A stretch of DNA of 64,000 nt from Oceanobacillus sp. CFH 90083 (GCF_009389585.1 NZ_VIYG01000006.1:186001-250000); one strand, 5' to 3'. Positions 37,156 through 46,786 are shown, numbered from the stretch's first letter. Numbers and translations are program-made. Notes: generated by a model from the sequence alone, not told the origin.

Positions 37156-37568
37156 AAACCTATTTGTTCACAGCTGCCTGGGGCGTATTTGTCTGGATAG
37201 TTGCCACATTATTTTTCCGGGTTTTTGGAGAAGCTGTTCTTTTCACTCCTGGTACAGATGCATTTATGTATAGTACCGCAATGCTTCTCGTTGGAACAGC
37301 CATTTTATTAACGCTGGTTATCTATCTCTATACATTATTTGATAAAAAGGATTATGCAGCGATCCGGTTTGGAATTGTAGGAACCATGATTGGATTACTA
37401 TTGGACAGCTTTGTTTTTTCAAATTATCAATTGATATTTCCCAATTTAGCTGAGACACAAATTATTGCTTTTTCCTCCTGGATGTCCTTTGCTTATGCCT
37501 TATATTTAGTAATTCCCTATTTATTTCAACAGAAAAGCAGGCAAAAACAAGTTGTAAAGGGGAAATAG
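37152..37568 (+). CDS. DUF5367-like membrane protein
   Basis: 138 aa, four predicted helices (about 5-25, 38-62, 72-93, 108-128). Sequence WGVFVWIVATLFFRVFGEAV and FGIVGTMIGLLLDSFVF fit the DUF5367 group of small Bacillus membrane proteins. Translationally coupled to the TetR gene, suggesting an inducible membrane function such as stress response or export; unproven. Confidence 0.75.
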   Translation: MKTYLFTAAWGVFVWIVATLFFRVFGEAVLFTPGTDAFMYSTAMLLVGTAILLTLVIYLYTLFDKKDYAAIRFGIVGTMIGLLLDSFVFSNYQLIFPNLAETQIIAFSSWMSFAYALYLVIPYLFQQKSRQKQVVKGK

Positions 37569-37651
37569 AAGCTTTCATATCTTGCTTTTTAATTGGGTTA
37601 GCCTTTATTTCTTATCTTTCAGGTGTACAATGAAAGAAGAGGTGGTTGCCG

Positions 37652-38731
37652 TTGGATACAAAAATAACTGCAGAGCAGCGAAAGGCAATTATGGAAAATG
37701 ATAAAACGTATGACGGGCAGTTCTTTTATGCTGTGAAAACAACAAAAATCTTTTGCCGGCCTTCCTGTAAATCAAGAGTTCCCAACTTCGATAATGTTAC
37801 GATTTTTAGAGAGGCGGAAGATGCTTTACAGGCTGGATATAGACCATGTAAGAGATGTAAATCTGGAGGAAGCAGCCTGCCGGATGAGGAATGGATTATG
37901 CAGGCTGAAAGCTATATTAAAGAAAATTATGCCAAATCTTTTACATTAAGTAAGCTTGCAGAAGCTTGTCACGGCAGTCCTTATCATCTGCATCGTGTCT
38001 TTAAAAGACTAAAGGGCCTAACCCCTTTGACTTATTTGCAGCAAGTTCGGATGGAGAAAGCAAAGGATTATTTAATAAAAACGGATTTATCTGTGAAGGA
38101 GATAGCTCATCTTGTCGGAATAACAAATTCAACCCGCTTCACAACACTATTTAAAGAAAAGAATCAGCAAACGCCGCGTCAATTCAGAAAAGTAAACAGG
38201 GAGAAGGTGTCTGCATTGAAGAATAAACAAGAGGAAACAATTTATTATGGGAAGTTAGAGCACAACGGCTGGTCTATCTATCTCGCAGCAACGGATAATG
38301 GATTATGCTATGTCGGATCTCAGAATAAAGAAATAGATGAAATAGAAAATTGGGCAGCTAAAAAAAGAGCAGGTGCAGTGCTGGTTCATCATGAACAGAA
38401 AATGAACCCTTATAAAGAGCAGTTCATTTCCTATTTTGACGGGGAAAGAAAGAATTTTGATTTCCCCGTCGATTTAAAAGGAACTGCGTTTCAGGAAGCT
38501 GTCTGGGAAGCGCTGCAAAACATTCCTTATGGTGAGACAGTTTCCTATATGGATATAGCAGAGAAAATAGAAAAGCCGAAAGCTGTAAGAGCTGTGGGTG
38601 CGGCGATTGGTGCGAATCCGGTAATGATGCTGGTTCCATGTCATCGTGTGCTTGCAAAGGATGGTAAGCTGACAGGATTTCGCGGCGGGATTCCGATGAA
38701 GGAAAGGCTATTAGCTTTGGAATCGGAGTGA
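37652..38731 (+). CDS. ada: Ada: bifunctional alkylation-response regulator and O6-methylguanine-DNA methyltransferase
   Basis: About 359 aa in three parts. The N-terminal Ada zinc domain carries its four Cys (FCRPSCKS, CKRCKSG) and takes methyl from phosphotriesters. The AraC helix-turn-helix pair is at about 90-190 (FTLSKLAEACHGSPYHLHRV; LSVKEIAHLVGITNSTRFTT). The C-terminal methyltransferase has the active Cys in MLVPCHRVLAKDG (near 330). Bacillus subtilis splits these functions over adaA and adaB; here they are fused as in E. coli Ada. GAGGTGG fits the TTG at 37652 better than the TTG at 37646. Confidence 0.94.
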   Translation: MDTKITAEQRKAIMENDKTYDGQFFYAVKTTKIFCRPSCKSRVPNFDNVTIFREAEDALQAGYRPCKRCKSGGSSLPDEEWIMQAESYIKENYAKSFTLSKLAEACHGSPYHLHRVFKRLKGLTPLTYLQQVRMEKAKDYLIKTDLSVKEIAHLVGITNSTRFTTLFKEKNQQTPRQFRKVNREKVSALKNKQEETIYYGKLEHNGWSIYLAATDNGLCYVGSQNKEIDEIENWAAKKRAGAVLVHHEQKMNPYKEQFISYFDGERKNFDFPVDLKGTAFQEAVWEALQNIPYGETVSYMDIAEKIEKPKAVRAVGAAIGANPVMMLVPCHRVLAKDGKLTGFRGGIPMKERLLALESE

Positions 38732-38839
38732 TAATTCATTTTTGGAAGAACTGCGTGTGGAAAGCCTTGTTATGTCAATGTGCCAGCAGGTTCACGGGGA
38801 AGAATTCATATAACCGCTTCCGGGTAATAAACAGATAGA

Positions 38840-38882
38840 AAAGTCAGATTCTGAATGAAAGGGATCTGACTTTTTATTTTTT
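38840..38882 (+). terminator. Terminator after ada
   Basis: AAAGTCAGAT / ATCTGACTTT stem and T-rich tail. Confidence 0.88.
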
Positions 38883-38961
38883 TATGAGATATTTTTGTTG
38901 ATTTTCGATAAATTTATATCTATAATCAATGTAAATAAAAAATATATGGAGATGGAAAAAT

Positions 38962-39771
38962 ATGCAAGCAATGAAGCAATTTATCCGCTTTGGTTATGAA
39001 CAGGCCCTATCTTGCCTCTTTCCGGTGATTATTTTTGCCTCCCTGGCAATAACAAAGTTTATCGAGCTTCCTTTCTTGTCAAGGTATGATTGGCTGTTAA
39101 TCATCTGTTTGGTAGCACAAATTTTTATGATAGTATCAGGACTGGAAACCAAAAAGGAGCTTGTCGTCATCACATTATTTCATATCATCGGGTTGAATCT
39201 GGAAATTTTCAAGGTGAATATGGGATCTTGGGTGTACCCGGAAGAGGCCTATACAAAGGTTTTTGGTGTTCCGTTATACAGCGGGTTTATGTATGCCAGT
39301 GTAGCCAGTTATCTTTGTCAGGCATGGAGAAGATTGGATATCCGTTTAGTAAAGTGGCCGTCTATTCTTTTAGCAGGTCCGCTGGCCGCTGCCATTTATC
39401 TGAATTTCTTTACCCATCATTATTGGCTGGATATCAGATGGTGGCTATCTGCACTCGTGGTTATCATATTCTTAAGAGCATGGGTGGATTATAAGATTGG
39501 CAACAAACGCTATCGTATGCCAATTATCCTTTCCTTTTTCTTAATAGGCTTTTTTATTTGGATTGCCGAGAATATAGCAACCTTCTTCCAGGCATGGGAG
39601 TATCCGAATCAGGCAGAGGTATGGAGCATGGTGCATTTAGGAAAAGTAAGCTCCTGGCTGCTATTAGTGATTGTCAGCTTTTTAATTGTGGCGATGTTAA
39701 AGCAGTCTCAGAAGAATATTGAGGGATTTTGGGAAAGGAATAAGACTTTTGTAAGAGTAAATCAGGATTAG
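38962..39771 (+). CDS. DUF817 (YoaT-like) membrane protein
   Basis: 269 aa, about eight helices. VNMGSWVYPEEAYTKVFGVP, LYSGFMYASVASYLCQAWRR and WIAENIATFFQAWEYPNQ are hallmark segments of DUF817/YoaT. Function unknown. GGAG precedes the ATG. The next gene begins 27 bp on, so co-transcription with the DUF2975 cluster is possible. Confidence 0.9.
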   Translation: MQAMKQFIRFGYEQALSCLFPVIIFASLAITKFIELPFLSRYDWLLIICLVAQIFMIVSGLETKKELVVITLFHIIGLNLEIFKVNMGSWVYPEEAYTKVFGVPLYSGFMYASVASYLCQAWRRLDIRLVKWPSILLAGPLAAAIYLNFFTHHYWLDIRWWLSALVVIIFLRAWVDYKIGNKRYRMPIILSFFLIGFFIWIAENIATFFQAWEYPNQAEVWSMVHLGKVSSWLLLVIVSFLIVAMLKQSQKNIEGFWERNKTFVRVNQD

Positions 39772-39798
39772 TAAGAATGAAAAAAATGAGGTGTTTCG

Positions 39799-40281
39799 AT
39801 GCAAAAAAGTTCTACAGCATTTTTGAAATCAGTTATCTATATGATGGGATTAATTGTCCTGGCTGCTTCTGTTATCATTATCCCGCAAATTATAATCAAT
39901 CTGTCAGATAGTCCATCTATTGTTAAATGGGTGATTTATCCAATTATAATTGGTGTTATGCTCACAACGATTCCTTTTTATCTGGCACTTTATCAAGCAT
40001 TAAAGCTGTTACAATTGATTGATAGGAATGAGACATTTTCAGAAGCGGCCGTCCTCACATTAAAAAGGATTAAACAATGTGCTTTAACTATTACCGGCAT
40101 TTATATTTTGACGATGCCATTTATTTATATATTTGCCGAAAAGGATGATGCTCCAGGTGCAATTCTCATGGGAATGGTTCCCTTATTTGTGGCATTTGTT
40201 ATTGCTGTATTTGCGTCCCTTTTACAGAAGCTGTTTAAGAGTGCGTTTGAAATTAAAACAGAAAATGATTTGACTGTGTGA
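39799..40281 (+). CDS. DUF2975 membrane protein
   Basis: 160 aa, four helices (about 10-30, 42-64, 92-112, 122-145) with YQALKLLQLIDRNETFSEAA between the second and third, the conserved cytoplasmic loop of DUF2975. Usually encoded beside a small Xre-type regulator, as here (9 bp downstream). Role unknown. AATGAGGTG ribosome site. Confidence 0.87.
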   Translation: MQKSSTAFLKSVIYMMGLIVLAASVIIIPQIIINLSDSPSIVKWVIYPIIIGVMLTTIPFYLALYQALKLLQLIDRNETFSEAAVLTLKRIKQCALTITGIYILTMPFIYIFAEKDDAPGAILMGMVPLFVAFVIAVFASLLQKLFKSAFEIKTENDLTV

Positions 40282-40290
40282 GGTGAGGAT

Positions 40291-40518
40291 ATGGCAATAG
40301 TGATTCATATTGATGTGATGCTGGCAAAACGTAAAATGAGCGTGACAGAATTAACAGAGAAGGTCGGTATTACCATGGCGAACCTTTCTATTTTGAAGAA
40401 TGGAAAAGCAAAGGCGATTCGCTTTTCAACGCTTGAAAAGATATGTGAGGCTTTGGAATGTCAGCCTGGAGATATTTTAGAGTATGTTCCGGATAAAGAA
40501 GGAGGAGAAGCGACATGA
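40291..40518 (+). CDS. Small Xre/Cro-type regulator (YozG-like)
   Basis: 75 aa, a single helix-turn-helix: DVMLAKRKMSVTELTEKVGI, TMANLSILKNGKAKAIRFST and LEKICEALECQPGDILEYVP, typical of YozG-type partners of DUF2975 proteins. It overlaps the next gene by 4 bp. Likely autoregulates the operon; operator not identified. Confidence 0.9.
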   Translation: MAIVIHIDVMLAKRKMSVTELTEKVGITMANLSILKNGKAKAIRFSTLEKICEALECQPGDILEYVPDKEGGEAT

Positions 40519-40817
40519 ATAAACCTGTTATTTATGTCGCTGTCCTGATTATATTATCGATGGCTGCATTATTGAATTTTTTATTTGTGTATCCATTTTT
40601 GCTGATACAATATACGATTTATATTTTTATTTTAACGGGTTTATTTTTTAATATTCTTTTTAGCTTTTTTGCAATTAGAAAAAAATATCCGCTGATTATT
40701 GTTAGCAATATTTTTATACTTATTTTTCTTACTTTATTTATTGTTTATGTGTATTTGGTTCCAGAAGGATTATATCCTGCAGCAATTGATCTTTTCAGTG
40801 ATGAAGTAAATCCATAA
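40515..40817 (+). CDS. Small membrane protein, unknown
   Basis: 100 aa with three very hydrophobic helices (about 5-25, 31-55, 61-82) and a short polar tail. ATGA overlap with the HTH gene and GGAGGAG before the start make it a genuine operon member. No family recognised. Confidence 0.75.
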   Translation: MNKPVIYVAVLIILSMAALLNFLFVYPFLLIQYTIYIFILTGLFFNILFSFFAIRKKYPLIIVSNIFILIFLTLFIVYVYLVPEGLYPAAIDLFSDEVNP

Positions 40818-40833
40818 ATATTTAATATTCGGG

Positions 40834-40890
40834 TAAAAGGGTTATCTTTATTTGGTGAATAGTTATAATACAGCTAAAGATAACCTTTTA
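40834..40890. terminator. Bidirectional terminator between convergent operons
   Basis: TAAAAGGGTTATCTTTA pairs with TAAAGATAACCTTTTA (one bulge) across a 24-nt loop. Confidence 0.8.
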
Positions 40891-40896
40891 TACCTT

Positions 40897-41604
40897 TCAT
40901 TCGTTCTTTTCCTTTAACAATTCAATCAATTTATACAGATAATAAGCTCCTCTTAATTGCTGCTCGATTTGATAATCCATATAATCCAGTGCATCGATGA
41001 CAATTTTTCTGGCATCGGTTAAACTGTGGTGCTGTATCTTATCCAGCACATCACGAACCTTGTCTAATAGATAGACAGAGGACTGAACAGTCTTGATAAT
41101 TAATATTCTTCTCATATCCTCCCGTGTGTATACCCGGTAGCCGTTTTCCGGATTTCTTTCCGGTGTGATCAGCCCTTCTTTTTCCCAATGTCTGAGGGTT
41201 GTCGCAGCGACATGTAATTCCTCTTCTACCTCTCCAATTGTATAAAATTTCTTTTGTTGTTTTTTCATAAAATCCTGCATGTTATCAGGACTTAAAATGG
41301 TAACGGCATCCATAGCCTGTTGCTTCCTCTCAAATAACTCAGCCTGTACCTGATTCACTTCCCACAATGCTTCAATAAACTTATTTTCCTGTAATAAAGG
41401 CATGATTCTGCGAACGGTTCCCATACCAAAGCCGGGGTACATTGCCCGGATACATTGAAAATAGGCCTCGTGAACCTCGGTATATACCCGGTAGCCGTTT
41501 GCTTTCCGGGTGGCTTTTGGTACAATGCCCCATTCCTCGTAGTGTCTTAGTGCGCTTGTTCCTACATCGAGCTTCTTAGCAATATCAATCGGTCTCAGTT
41601 CCAT
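40897..41604 (-). CDS. Regulator with two MerR DNA-binding domains
   Basis: 235 aa with two full MerR helix-turn-helix units in tandem: RPIDIAKKLDVGTSALRHYE EWGIVPK with NGYRVY (about 1-70) and FYTIGEVEEELHVAATTLRH WEKEGLI with NGYRVY (about 118-185). Each carries the TLRHWE/ALRHYE signature. A classical ligand domain is absent. Start at 41604 with GGAGG 5-6 nt upstream. Divergent from the UvrA-like gene, which it may control. A possible recognition core, TTGCACTTGCA, is present at 41697 and again at 41810. Confidence 0.88.
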   Translation of the reverse strand: MELRPIDIAKKLDVGTSALRHYEEWGIVPKATRKANGYRVYTEVHEAYFQCIRAMYPGFGMGTVRRIMPLLQENKFIEALWEVNQVQAELFERKQQAMDAVTILSPDNMQDFMKKQQKKFYTIGEVEEELHVAATTLRHWEKEGLITPERNPENGYRVYTREDMRRILIIKTVQSSVYLLDKVRDVLDKIQHHSLTDARKIVIDALDYMDYQIEQQLRGAYYLYKLIELLKEKNE

Positions 41605-41754
41605 GATTACCTCCAAAGATTAAATTAAAACATTATAGTACCATGACGGATTTTTGTATGTGAATATGATTATAGCTTATCATTAAATCCAAAACTTTGC
41701 ACTTGCACCAATGTTGTATGATGGGAATAGATGCTTTAAGGGAGGGATACCAAG

Positions 41755-41871
41755 ATGCAATTAGTTATTAAGACATTATTTCATCATGTCACTTTGAAAA
41801 AAACATTGCACTTGCAAACAGAATGCACCAATAAAACGGAAGCTACAAAGGAGGAAAATCGATATGCATAA
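41755..41871 (+). CDS. 38-codon leader ORF overlapping the start of the uvrA-like gene
   Basis: ATG at 41755 with GGGAGGG 8 nt upstream encodes MQLVIKTLFHHVTLKKTLHL QTECTNKTEATKEENRYA, ending 8 bp inside the next gene. The overlap and the strong site suggest translational coupling or attenuation of the downstream gene, as known for some drug-resistance genes. No database family recognised; could be fortuitous. Confidence 0.45.
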   Translation: MQLVIKTLFHHVTLKKTLHLQTECTNKTEATKEENRYA

Positions 41872-44317
41872 TGTGATGACTGTAAAAGGAGCCCGAGAGA
41901 ATAATCTAAAGAATCTTTCTGTCTCCATTCCGAAAAATAAATTGATTGTTGTTACTGGTCCCTCAGGCTCAGGTAAATCCACATTGGCACTGGACACCTT
42001 ATTCAATGAATGCCAGCGTCAATATTTAGAATCGATGGGAATGCAGGGAATCAAGAAGCCAAAAGTGGATTCGATCAGCGGTCTGTCACCTGCTATAAGT
42101 ATTAACCAGCATATTACCAATCGAAATCCACGTTCCACCGTCGGAACAATGACAGATATGTACACCAGTCTGCGAATGGTATTTGAAAAGCTGGGAGAAA
42201 GAGAATGTCCAAACTGTAAGCACAGAATCAATCCGACGACTTATGAAGGAAGGGTGGAAAAAGAAGAAGACAGCTTTACAGAGTATCTATTTTGCCCGAA
42301 TTGTGACGAAAGAATGGAAAAGCTGACGCGAACCCATTTTTCTTATAATAAAACAGAAGGAGCCTGCCCGACCTGTAACGGCTTGGGGGAAACGGTGACG
42401 ATTCATTTACCTTCCGTGTTTCATGAGGACCTTTCCTTAGAGGATGGAGCAGTAGATATTTTTTCGGGACGTTACGGAGAATACCAGATTGCTGTATTAA
42501 AAGCAGCCTTTCGTTATTATAAGCTGCCAGATGCAGATGGTGTTCCTATCAAAGATTTTGAGGAAGGGCAGAAGGCAATTCTGTATCATGGTGTGGAAAG
42601 CGATGAGGTGAAAGAGCTTTTCCCAGGTGTAAAGCCGCCAAAAACAGTGGAGAAAGGGAAATTTCCCGGTGTTCTGACGTCGATGTGGCGGCGATACACA
42701 GAGCATGATGGATCTTCAGCAGAAGCAGATGCCTATTTCTATTCACAAACCTGCCCAGATTGCCATGGAGATCGTTTGAATCCGGTGAGCCGGGCAGTTA
42801 CGGTGGATGGCTGGACCATTCCACAATTAGTCGTTCATTCATTAGAAGAGATGGCTGTATGGGCTGATAAGTTAGAAGCGTCATTGGAGCAGACAAGTTA
42901 TCAGCTTGTTGAAACATTTATTCAAGATATAAAAACAAAGCTTTCCCGTATTATTAAAATAGGATTAGGCTATCTGACACTGGATAGGCAAGTCATTACT
43001 TTATCAGGCGGGGAGGCACAGCGAATACGTCTGTCTGCTCTTTTGGATTCTGCACTTACCGGTGTACTATATATTATGGACGAGCCGACAGTTGGTTTGC
43101 ATCCTAAGGATACAGCTGGTCTGATCGGTGTCTTACAGCATCTGCGTGATTTAGGTAATACCGTTTTATTAATTGAACATGATGTTGATGTGATGAAAGA
43201 AGCGGATTATATTATAGATATTGGGCCGGGTGCCGGCAAGCTTGGAGGTACGGTGGTTGGAGAAGGGACTTTACCGGAATTAATCAGGCAGGAACAATCC
43301 ATTACAGGCCAATATTTACGACAAGAAAAGTCACAGAGAGCCGATTATCGAACCGGGAAAGGCAGTATAATCATTCATCATGCTACGGTAAATAATCTTC
43401 AGGATGTGACAGTCGCTTTTCCGAAAGCTTGTTTAACAGCTGTAACAGGTGTCTCCGGTTCCGGAAAATCATCGCTTATATTTGAAGGACTGGCAAAGGG
43501 GAATGATACCATTCATGAAGGCTTTGAAAAAGTAACTGGTCTGGATGCGTTTGATCAGATGATTATTGTCGGACAGTCTCCGCTCAGCAGAATGAAACGC
43601 TCGAATACAGCAACATATATTGATTTATTTACACCAATTCGTTCGCTGTTTGCTAAATTGCCTGCAGCAAAGGAACAGAAACTCTCGGCGAAGCACTTTT
43701 CTTTTAATACGGCAGGAGGACGATGTGAAAATTGTCAGGGACTTGGCTATGTAACGACAAACATGCTCTTTTTCCCTGATCTGGAGGTAGTCTGCCCGGA
43801 ATGTCAGGGAAGAAGATTTAAACAAGAGGTATTAGCAGTGAAATATCAAGGCTGTTCCATTAATGATATTTTAGAAAGCTCCGTGCATGAATGCCTTACT
43901 ATCTTTGAAGGAGAAAAGAAGATACAAGCTATTTTAAAGCTTTTAACAGAAATCGGTTTAGGTTATTTGAAAATGGGACAATCCTTAACCACCTTGTCAG
44001 GAGGGGAAGGGCAAAGACTCAAGCTTGCGAAAGAGTTAATGAAGCAGGGGAAAAAGACTTCTCTTTATTTGCTGGATGAGCCGACTACTGGATTACATCC
44101 GAATGATACCATTCAGCTGCTGAAGCTGTTAAACCGTTTAGTTGATGCAGGGAATACGGTCATCATGGTGGAGCATAACAGTCAGGTGATTGAGGCAGCA
44201 GACTGGGTGGTTGATTTAGGTCCTGAAGGCGGGGCAAAAGGAGGAAAGGTGATTGCTGAGGGAACGCCGGAGATGATTCGGGGGAATAAGGATTCATTTA
44301 CGGGGCAGTATTTGTAG
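41864..44317 (+). CDS. UvrA-like ABC ATPase (UvrA2-type paralogue)
   Basis: 817 aa, shorter than housekeeping UvrA (~940). Two ABC ATPase modules: Walker A TGPSGSGKST (31) and GVSGSGKSS (near 527), signatures LSGGEAQR and LSGGEGQR, Walker B MDEPTVGLHP and LDEPTTGLHP, and zinc CxxC pairs (CPNCKHR, CPTCNGLG, CENCQGLGY, CPECQGR). Length and sequence fit paralogues missing the UvrB-binding segment, some of which give resistance to DNA-binding drugs. AAGGAGG precedes the ATG. Divergent from the tandem-MerR gene, suggesting drug-inducible expression (inference). Confidence 0.92.
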   Translation: MHNVMTVKGARENNLKNLSVSIPKNKLIVVTGPSGSGKSTLALDTLFNECQRQYLESMGMQGIKKPKVDSISGLSPAISINQHITNRNPRSTVGTMTDMYTSLRMVFEKLGERECPNCKHRINPTTYEGRVEKEEDSFTEYLFCPNCDERMEKLTRTHFSYNKTEGACPTCNGLGETVTIHLPSVFHEDLSLEDGAVDIFSGRYGEYQIAVLKAAFRYYKLPDADGVPIKDFEEGQKAILYHGVESDEVKELFPGVKPPKTVEKGKFPGVLTSMWRRYTEHDGSSAEADAYFYSQTCPDCHGDRLNPVSRAVTVDGWTIPQLVVHSLEEMAVWADKLEASLEQTSYQLVETFIQDIKTKLSRIIKIGLGYLTLDRQVITLSGGEAQRIRLSALLDSALTGVLYIMDEPTVGLHPKDTAGLIGVLQHLRDLGNTVLLIEHDVDVMKEADYIIDIGPGAGKLGGTVVGEGTLPELIRQEQSITGQYLRQEKSQRADYRTGKGSIIIHHATVNNLQDVTVAFPKACLTAVTGVSGSGKSSLIFEGLAKGNDTIHEGFEKVTGLDAFDQMIIVGQSPLSRMKRSNTATYIDLFTPIRSLFAKLPAAKEQKLSAKHFSFNTAGGRCENCQGLGYVTTNMLFFPDLEVVCPECQGRRFKQEVLAVKYQGCSINDILESSVHECLTIFEGEKKIQAILKLLTEIGLGYLKMGQSLTTLSGGEGQRLKLAKELMKQGKKTSLYLLDEPTTGLHPNDTIQLLKLLNRLVDAGNTVIMVEHNSQVIEAADWVVDLGPEGGAKGGKVIAEGTPEMIRGNKDSFTGQYL

Positions 44318-44337
44318 ATAAAATATATTCTATTTTG

Positions 44338-44368
44338 AAAGGTCATCCAAAAGAAGGGTGGCCTTTTA
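44338..44368 (+). terminator. Terminator after the UvrA-like gene
   Basis: AAAGGTCATCC / GGTGGCCTTT stem with wobble pairs and TTTT. Confidence 0.75.
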
Positions 44369-44534
44369 AGCTATGCAGACCTTCATACATCGTATTTATT
44401 GTTAAACACTAAAATGAAAATGGGCTGGCATGAATCTTTAGAAGGGGTAATAACGTAAATAGGGAGAAAGGGTTATCAATAAGTGAACACAATTTTTACC
44501 GAATGATTCTGCACTGTAAAGAAGGTGGAATAAG

Positions 44535-45248
44535 ATGAACTACGAATTTCATGCTGTATCCATGGCTATCGTCGCCTTCATAGCTATAGCAGCAATATTT
44601 TTATTACGTAAATCCAACAGACTATCTATTCGAATTGGTCTGATCAGCTGGATTGCTTTAAGCGCCTACTTTTTTATCGAAGCGATTGTTATTCGGGCGA
44701 CCACTGCTCCCTATAGCTTTATGAATCAGCCAATGAGTGATCTCGGGATAACTACCTGTGGAACGGATACTTACGTACTTGCAAGTTACGCTATTTGTTC
44801 ACCTTATCATTGGCTGATGAACTGGACATTTTTTTTAACAGGCCTGATTATCCTTCTTGGTGCTGTTTTCCTTTATCCTCTATGGCCAAAGGTTCGCTCT
44901 GCTAAAATAGCAAGTTTTTTCATTGGTATTTTTGGGGTGAGCTATGGCATCTCTGGAATCGTTCCGGCAGATATTAATTTTAATTGGCATACGTTAACTG
45001 CGCTTCCGGGAATGGTTGTGCAGATTCCGGCAATGATTTTAATCAGTATTGCTATTTATAAAAAGATGCCCTGTATCTTCTGGTGGACGATTATTTGTAC
45101 GTCAGTCACTACAGCAGCTCTTATAGGTATTTTTCTGCAGTCTGTATTTACAGAGCTTCCCGGCGGATTGCTGCAGCGTATCCTGTATGCTTCGGTGTAT
45201 ATATGGCTGACTGGTACGGCTGTTGGTCTTTGGAGAAAACGTTTTTAA
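44535..45248 (+). CDS. DUF998 membrane protein
   Basis: 237 aa, about six or seven helices. NQPMSDLGITTCG (SDLG motif) and LMNWTFFLTGLIILLGAVFL, GISGIVPADINFNWHTLTAL match DUF998, whose role is unknown. GAAGGTGG before the ATG. Monocistronic, hairpin downstream. Confidence 0.85.
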   Translation: MNYEFHAVSMAIVAFIAIAAIFLLRKSNRLSIRIGLISWIALSAYFFIEAIVIRATTAPYSFMNQPMSDLGITTCGTDTYVLASYAICSPYHWLMNWTFFLTGLIILLGAVFLYPLWPKVRSAKIASFFIGIFGVSYGISGIVPADINFNWHTLTALPGMVVQIPAMILISIAIYKKMPCIFWWTIICTSVTTAALIGIFLQSVFTELPGGLLQRILYASVYIWLTGTAVGLWRKRF

Positions 45249-45311
45249 TGTTATGGTAAATGATGTCGAATACAGGTATTCAAAATGGTTTCATATGAAT
45301 AAGCCAACGTG

Positions 45312-45351
45312 CAAAAAACTCCTGCCGTATGGAGAGACCAGGCGTTTTTTG
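45312..45351 (+). terminator. Terminator
   Basis: CAAAAAAC..CTG / CAG..GTTTTTTG stem, T run on the plus strand. Confidence 0.75.
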
Positions 45352-45490
45352 AAAGAATTGATTATATAATAATCTTCAAGGTGTCACTCAGCTCCCTTTT
45401 GAACACGCACTATAAATTATATTGAATCCACGGATGCTTAGTGCTATGATTTTTAAATAAAATAGTTGTTGATGGAGGGAAGAAAAGAGC

Positions 45491-46780
45491 TTGAGTAAAC
45501 AGAATGAAAAAATAAAAGAATACATAGACTCACCTGAAAAACAGCAGCAGTTGTATAAACGGACATTGATTGTCGTTATTATTGCTCAAATTTTCGGAGG
45601 AGCCGGACTGGCTGTCGGTGTGACGGTTGGAGCTTTGTTAGCACAGGATTTGCTAGGCTCTGACAGTGCTGCTGGTTTGCCTTCCATGTTATTTACACTG
45701 GGAGCTGCCGGAGCTGCATTTCTGGTCGGAAGGGCATCACAACGTTATGGCCGGAGATTTGGGCTGACTGCCGGATTCTTAGGAGGAGCACTTGGAGCTG
45801 TTGGTGTTATCATCGCAGCAGTTTCGGAAAATATTATCCTGTTATTCTTTACTTTATTAATCTATGGAGCAGGTTCAGCAACAAATTTACAAGCGCGTTA
45901 TGCAGGGACAGACTTGGCAAGTTCCAATCAGCGTGCAAAAGCGGTTAGTGTAGCGATGGTCTCAAGTACGCTGGGAGCAGTAGCTGGCCCTAATTTAGTC
46001 AGTGTGATGGGAAGTTTTGCTGAGTCTATCGGAATACCAGCTCTTGCCGGACCATTTATATTAGCAGCAGCGGCATATTTTCTTGCCGGTCTGATCTTCT
46101 TTATACTGCTACGACCAGATCCGTTTATGGTGGCAAAGGAAATCAAACTGGCAGAGGATTTAATCAGGAATCATTCGGAAGGAAATGAGGAGACATCCTT
46201 AGAAAAAGATAAAAAAGGAATTTTTGCAGGCGGCTTTGTGATGATTATCAGCCAGTTTACCATGGTTTCTATCATGACTATGACACCCGTACATATGGGG
46301 CATCACGGTCATGGATTAGGTGATGTTGGGTTTGTCATCGGACTGCATGTTGGGGCTATGTATCTTCCATCCTTAATTACAGGCTATCTTGTTGATAAGG
46401 CTGGACGAATGAATATGGCATATGCTTCCGGTGTAACACTTATGCTTGCCGGGATAGCAGCAGCTTTTGGACCGGCGGAATCGACAATGGCTCATGTGAT
46501 TTCTTTAGTCCTGCTTGGGCTCGGCTGGAATTTTGGGCTGATTAGCGGAACAGCAATGCTGGTAGATGCAACTCCCGCAAATACACGTGCTAAAACACAA
46601 GGATCTGTGGATGTCTGGATCTCTCTTGCCGGTGCAATTGGCGGCGGGGCGTCTGGAGTAATTGTTGCCAAAGCTGGTTATATGACGTTAACATTGACTG
46701 GAGCATTGCTTGCTGTAAGCATTATTCCTGTTGTTATTTTAACAGCAGGTTATTTAAAAGGCTGGCGCTGGAATCATTAA
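45491..46780 (+). CDS. MFS transporter
   Basis: 429 aa, 12 helices. Motif-A-like LVGRASQRYGRRFGLTAGFL after helix 2, GAGSATNLQARYAGTDLA, and SVAMVSSTLGAVAGPNL; the second half has GYLVDKAGRMNMAYASG. A hydrophilic central loop (about 215-245) is acidic. Related to bacillus efflux carriers of unknown substrate. TTG start at 45491 with GGAGGGAAG upstream. Monocistronic. Confidence 0.92.
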   Translation: MSKQNEKIKEYIDSPEKQQQLYKRTLIVVIIAQIFGGAGLAVGVTVGALLAQDLLGSDSAAGLPSMLFTLGAAGAAFLVGRASQRYGRRFGLTAGFLGGALGAVGVIIAAVSENIILLFFTLLIYGAGSATNLQARYAGTDLASSNQRAKAVSVAMVSSTLGAVAGPNLVSVMGSFAESIGIPALAGPFILAAAAYFLAGLIFFILLRPDPFMVAKEIKLAEDLIRNHSEGNEETSLEKDKKGIFAGGFVMIISQFTMVSIMTMTPVHMGHHGHGLGDVGFVIGLHVGAMYLPSLITGYLVDKAGRMNMAYASGVTLMLAGIAAAFGPAESTMAHVISLVLLGLGWNFGLISGTAMLVDATPANTRAKTQGSVDVWISLAGAIGGGASGVIVAKAGYMTLTLTGALLAVSIIPVVILTAGYLKGWRWNH

Positions 46781-46786
46781 AGAGGA

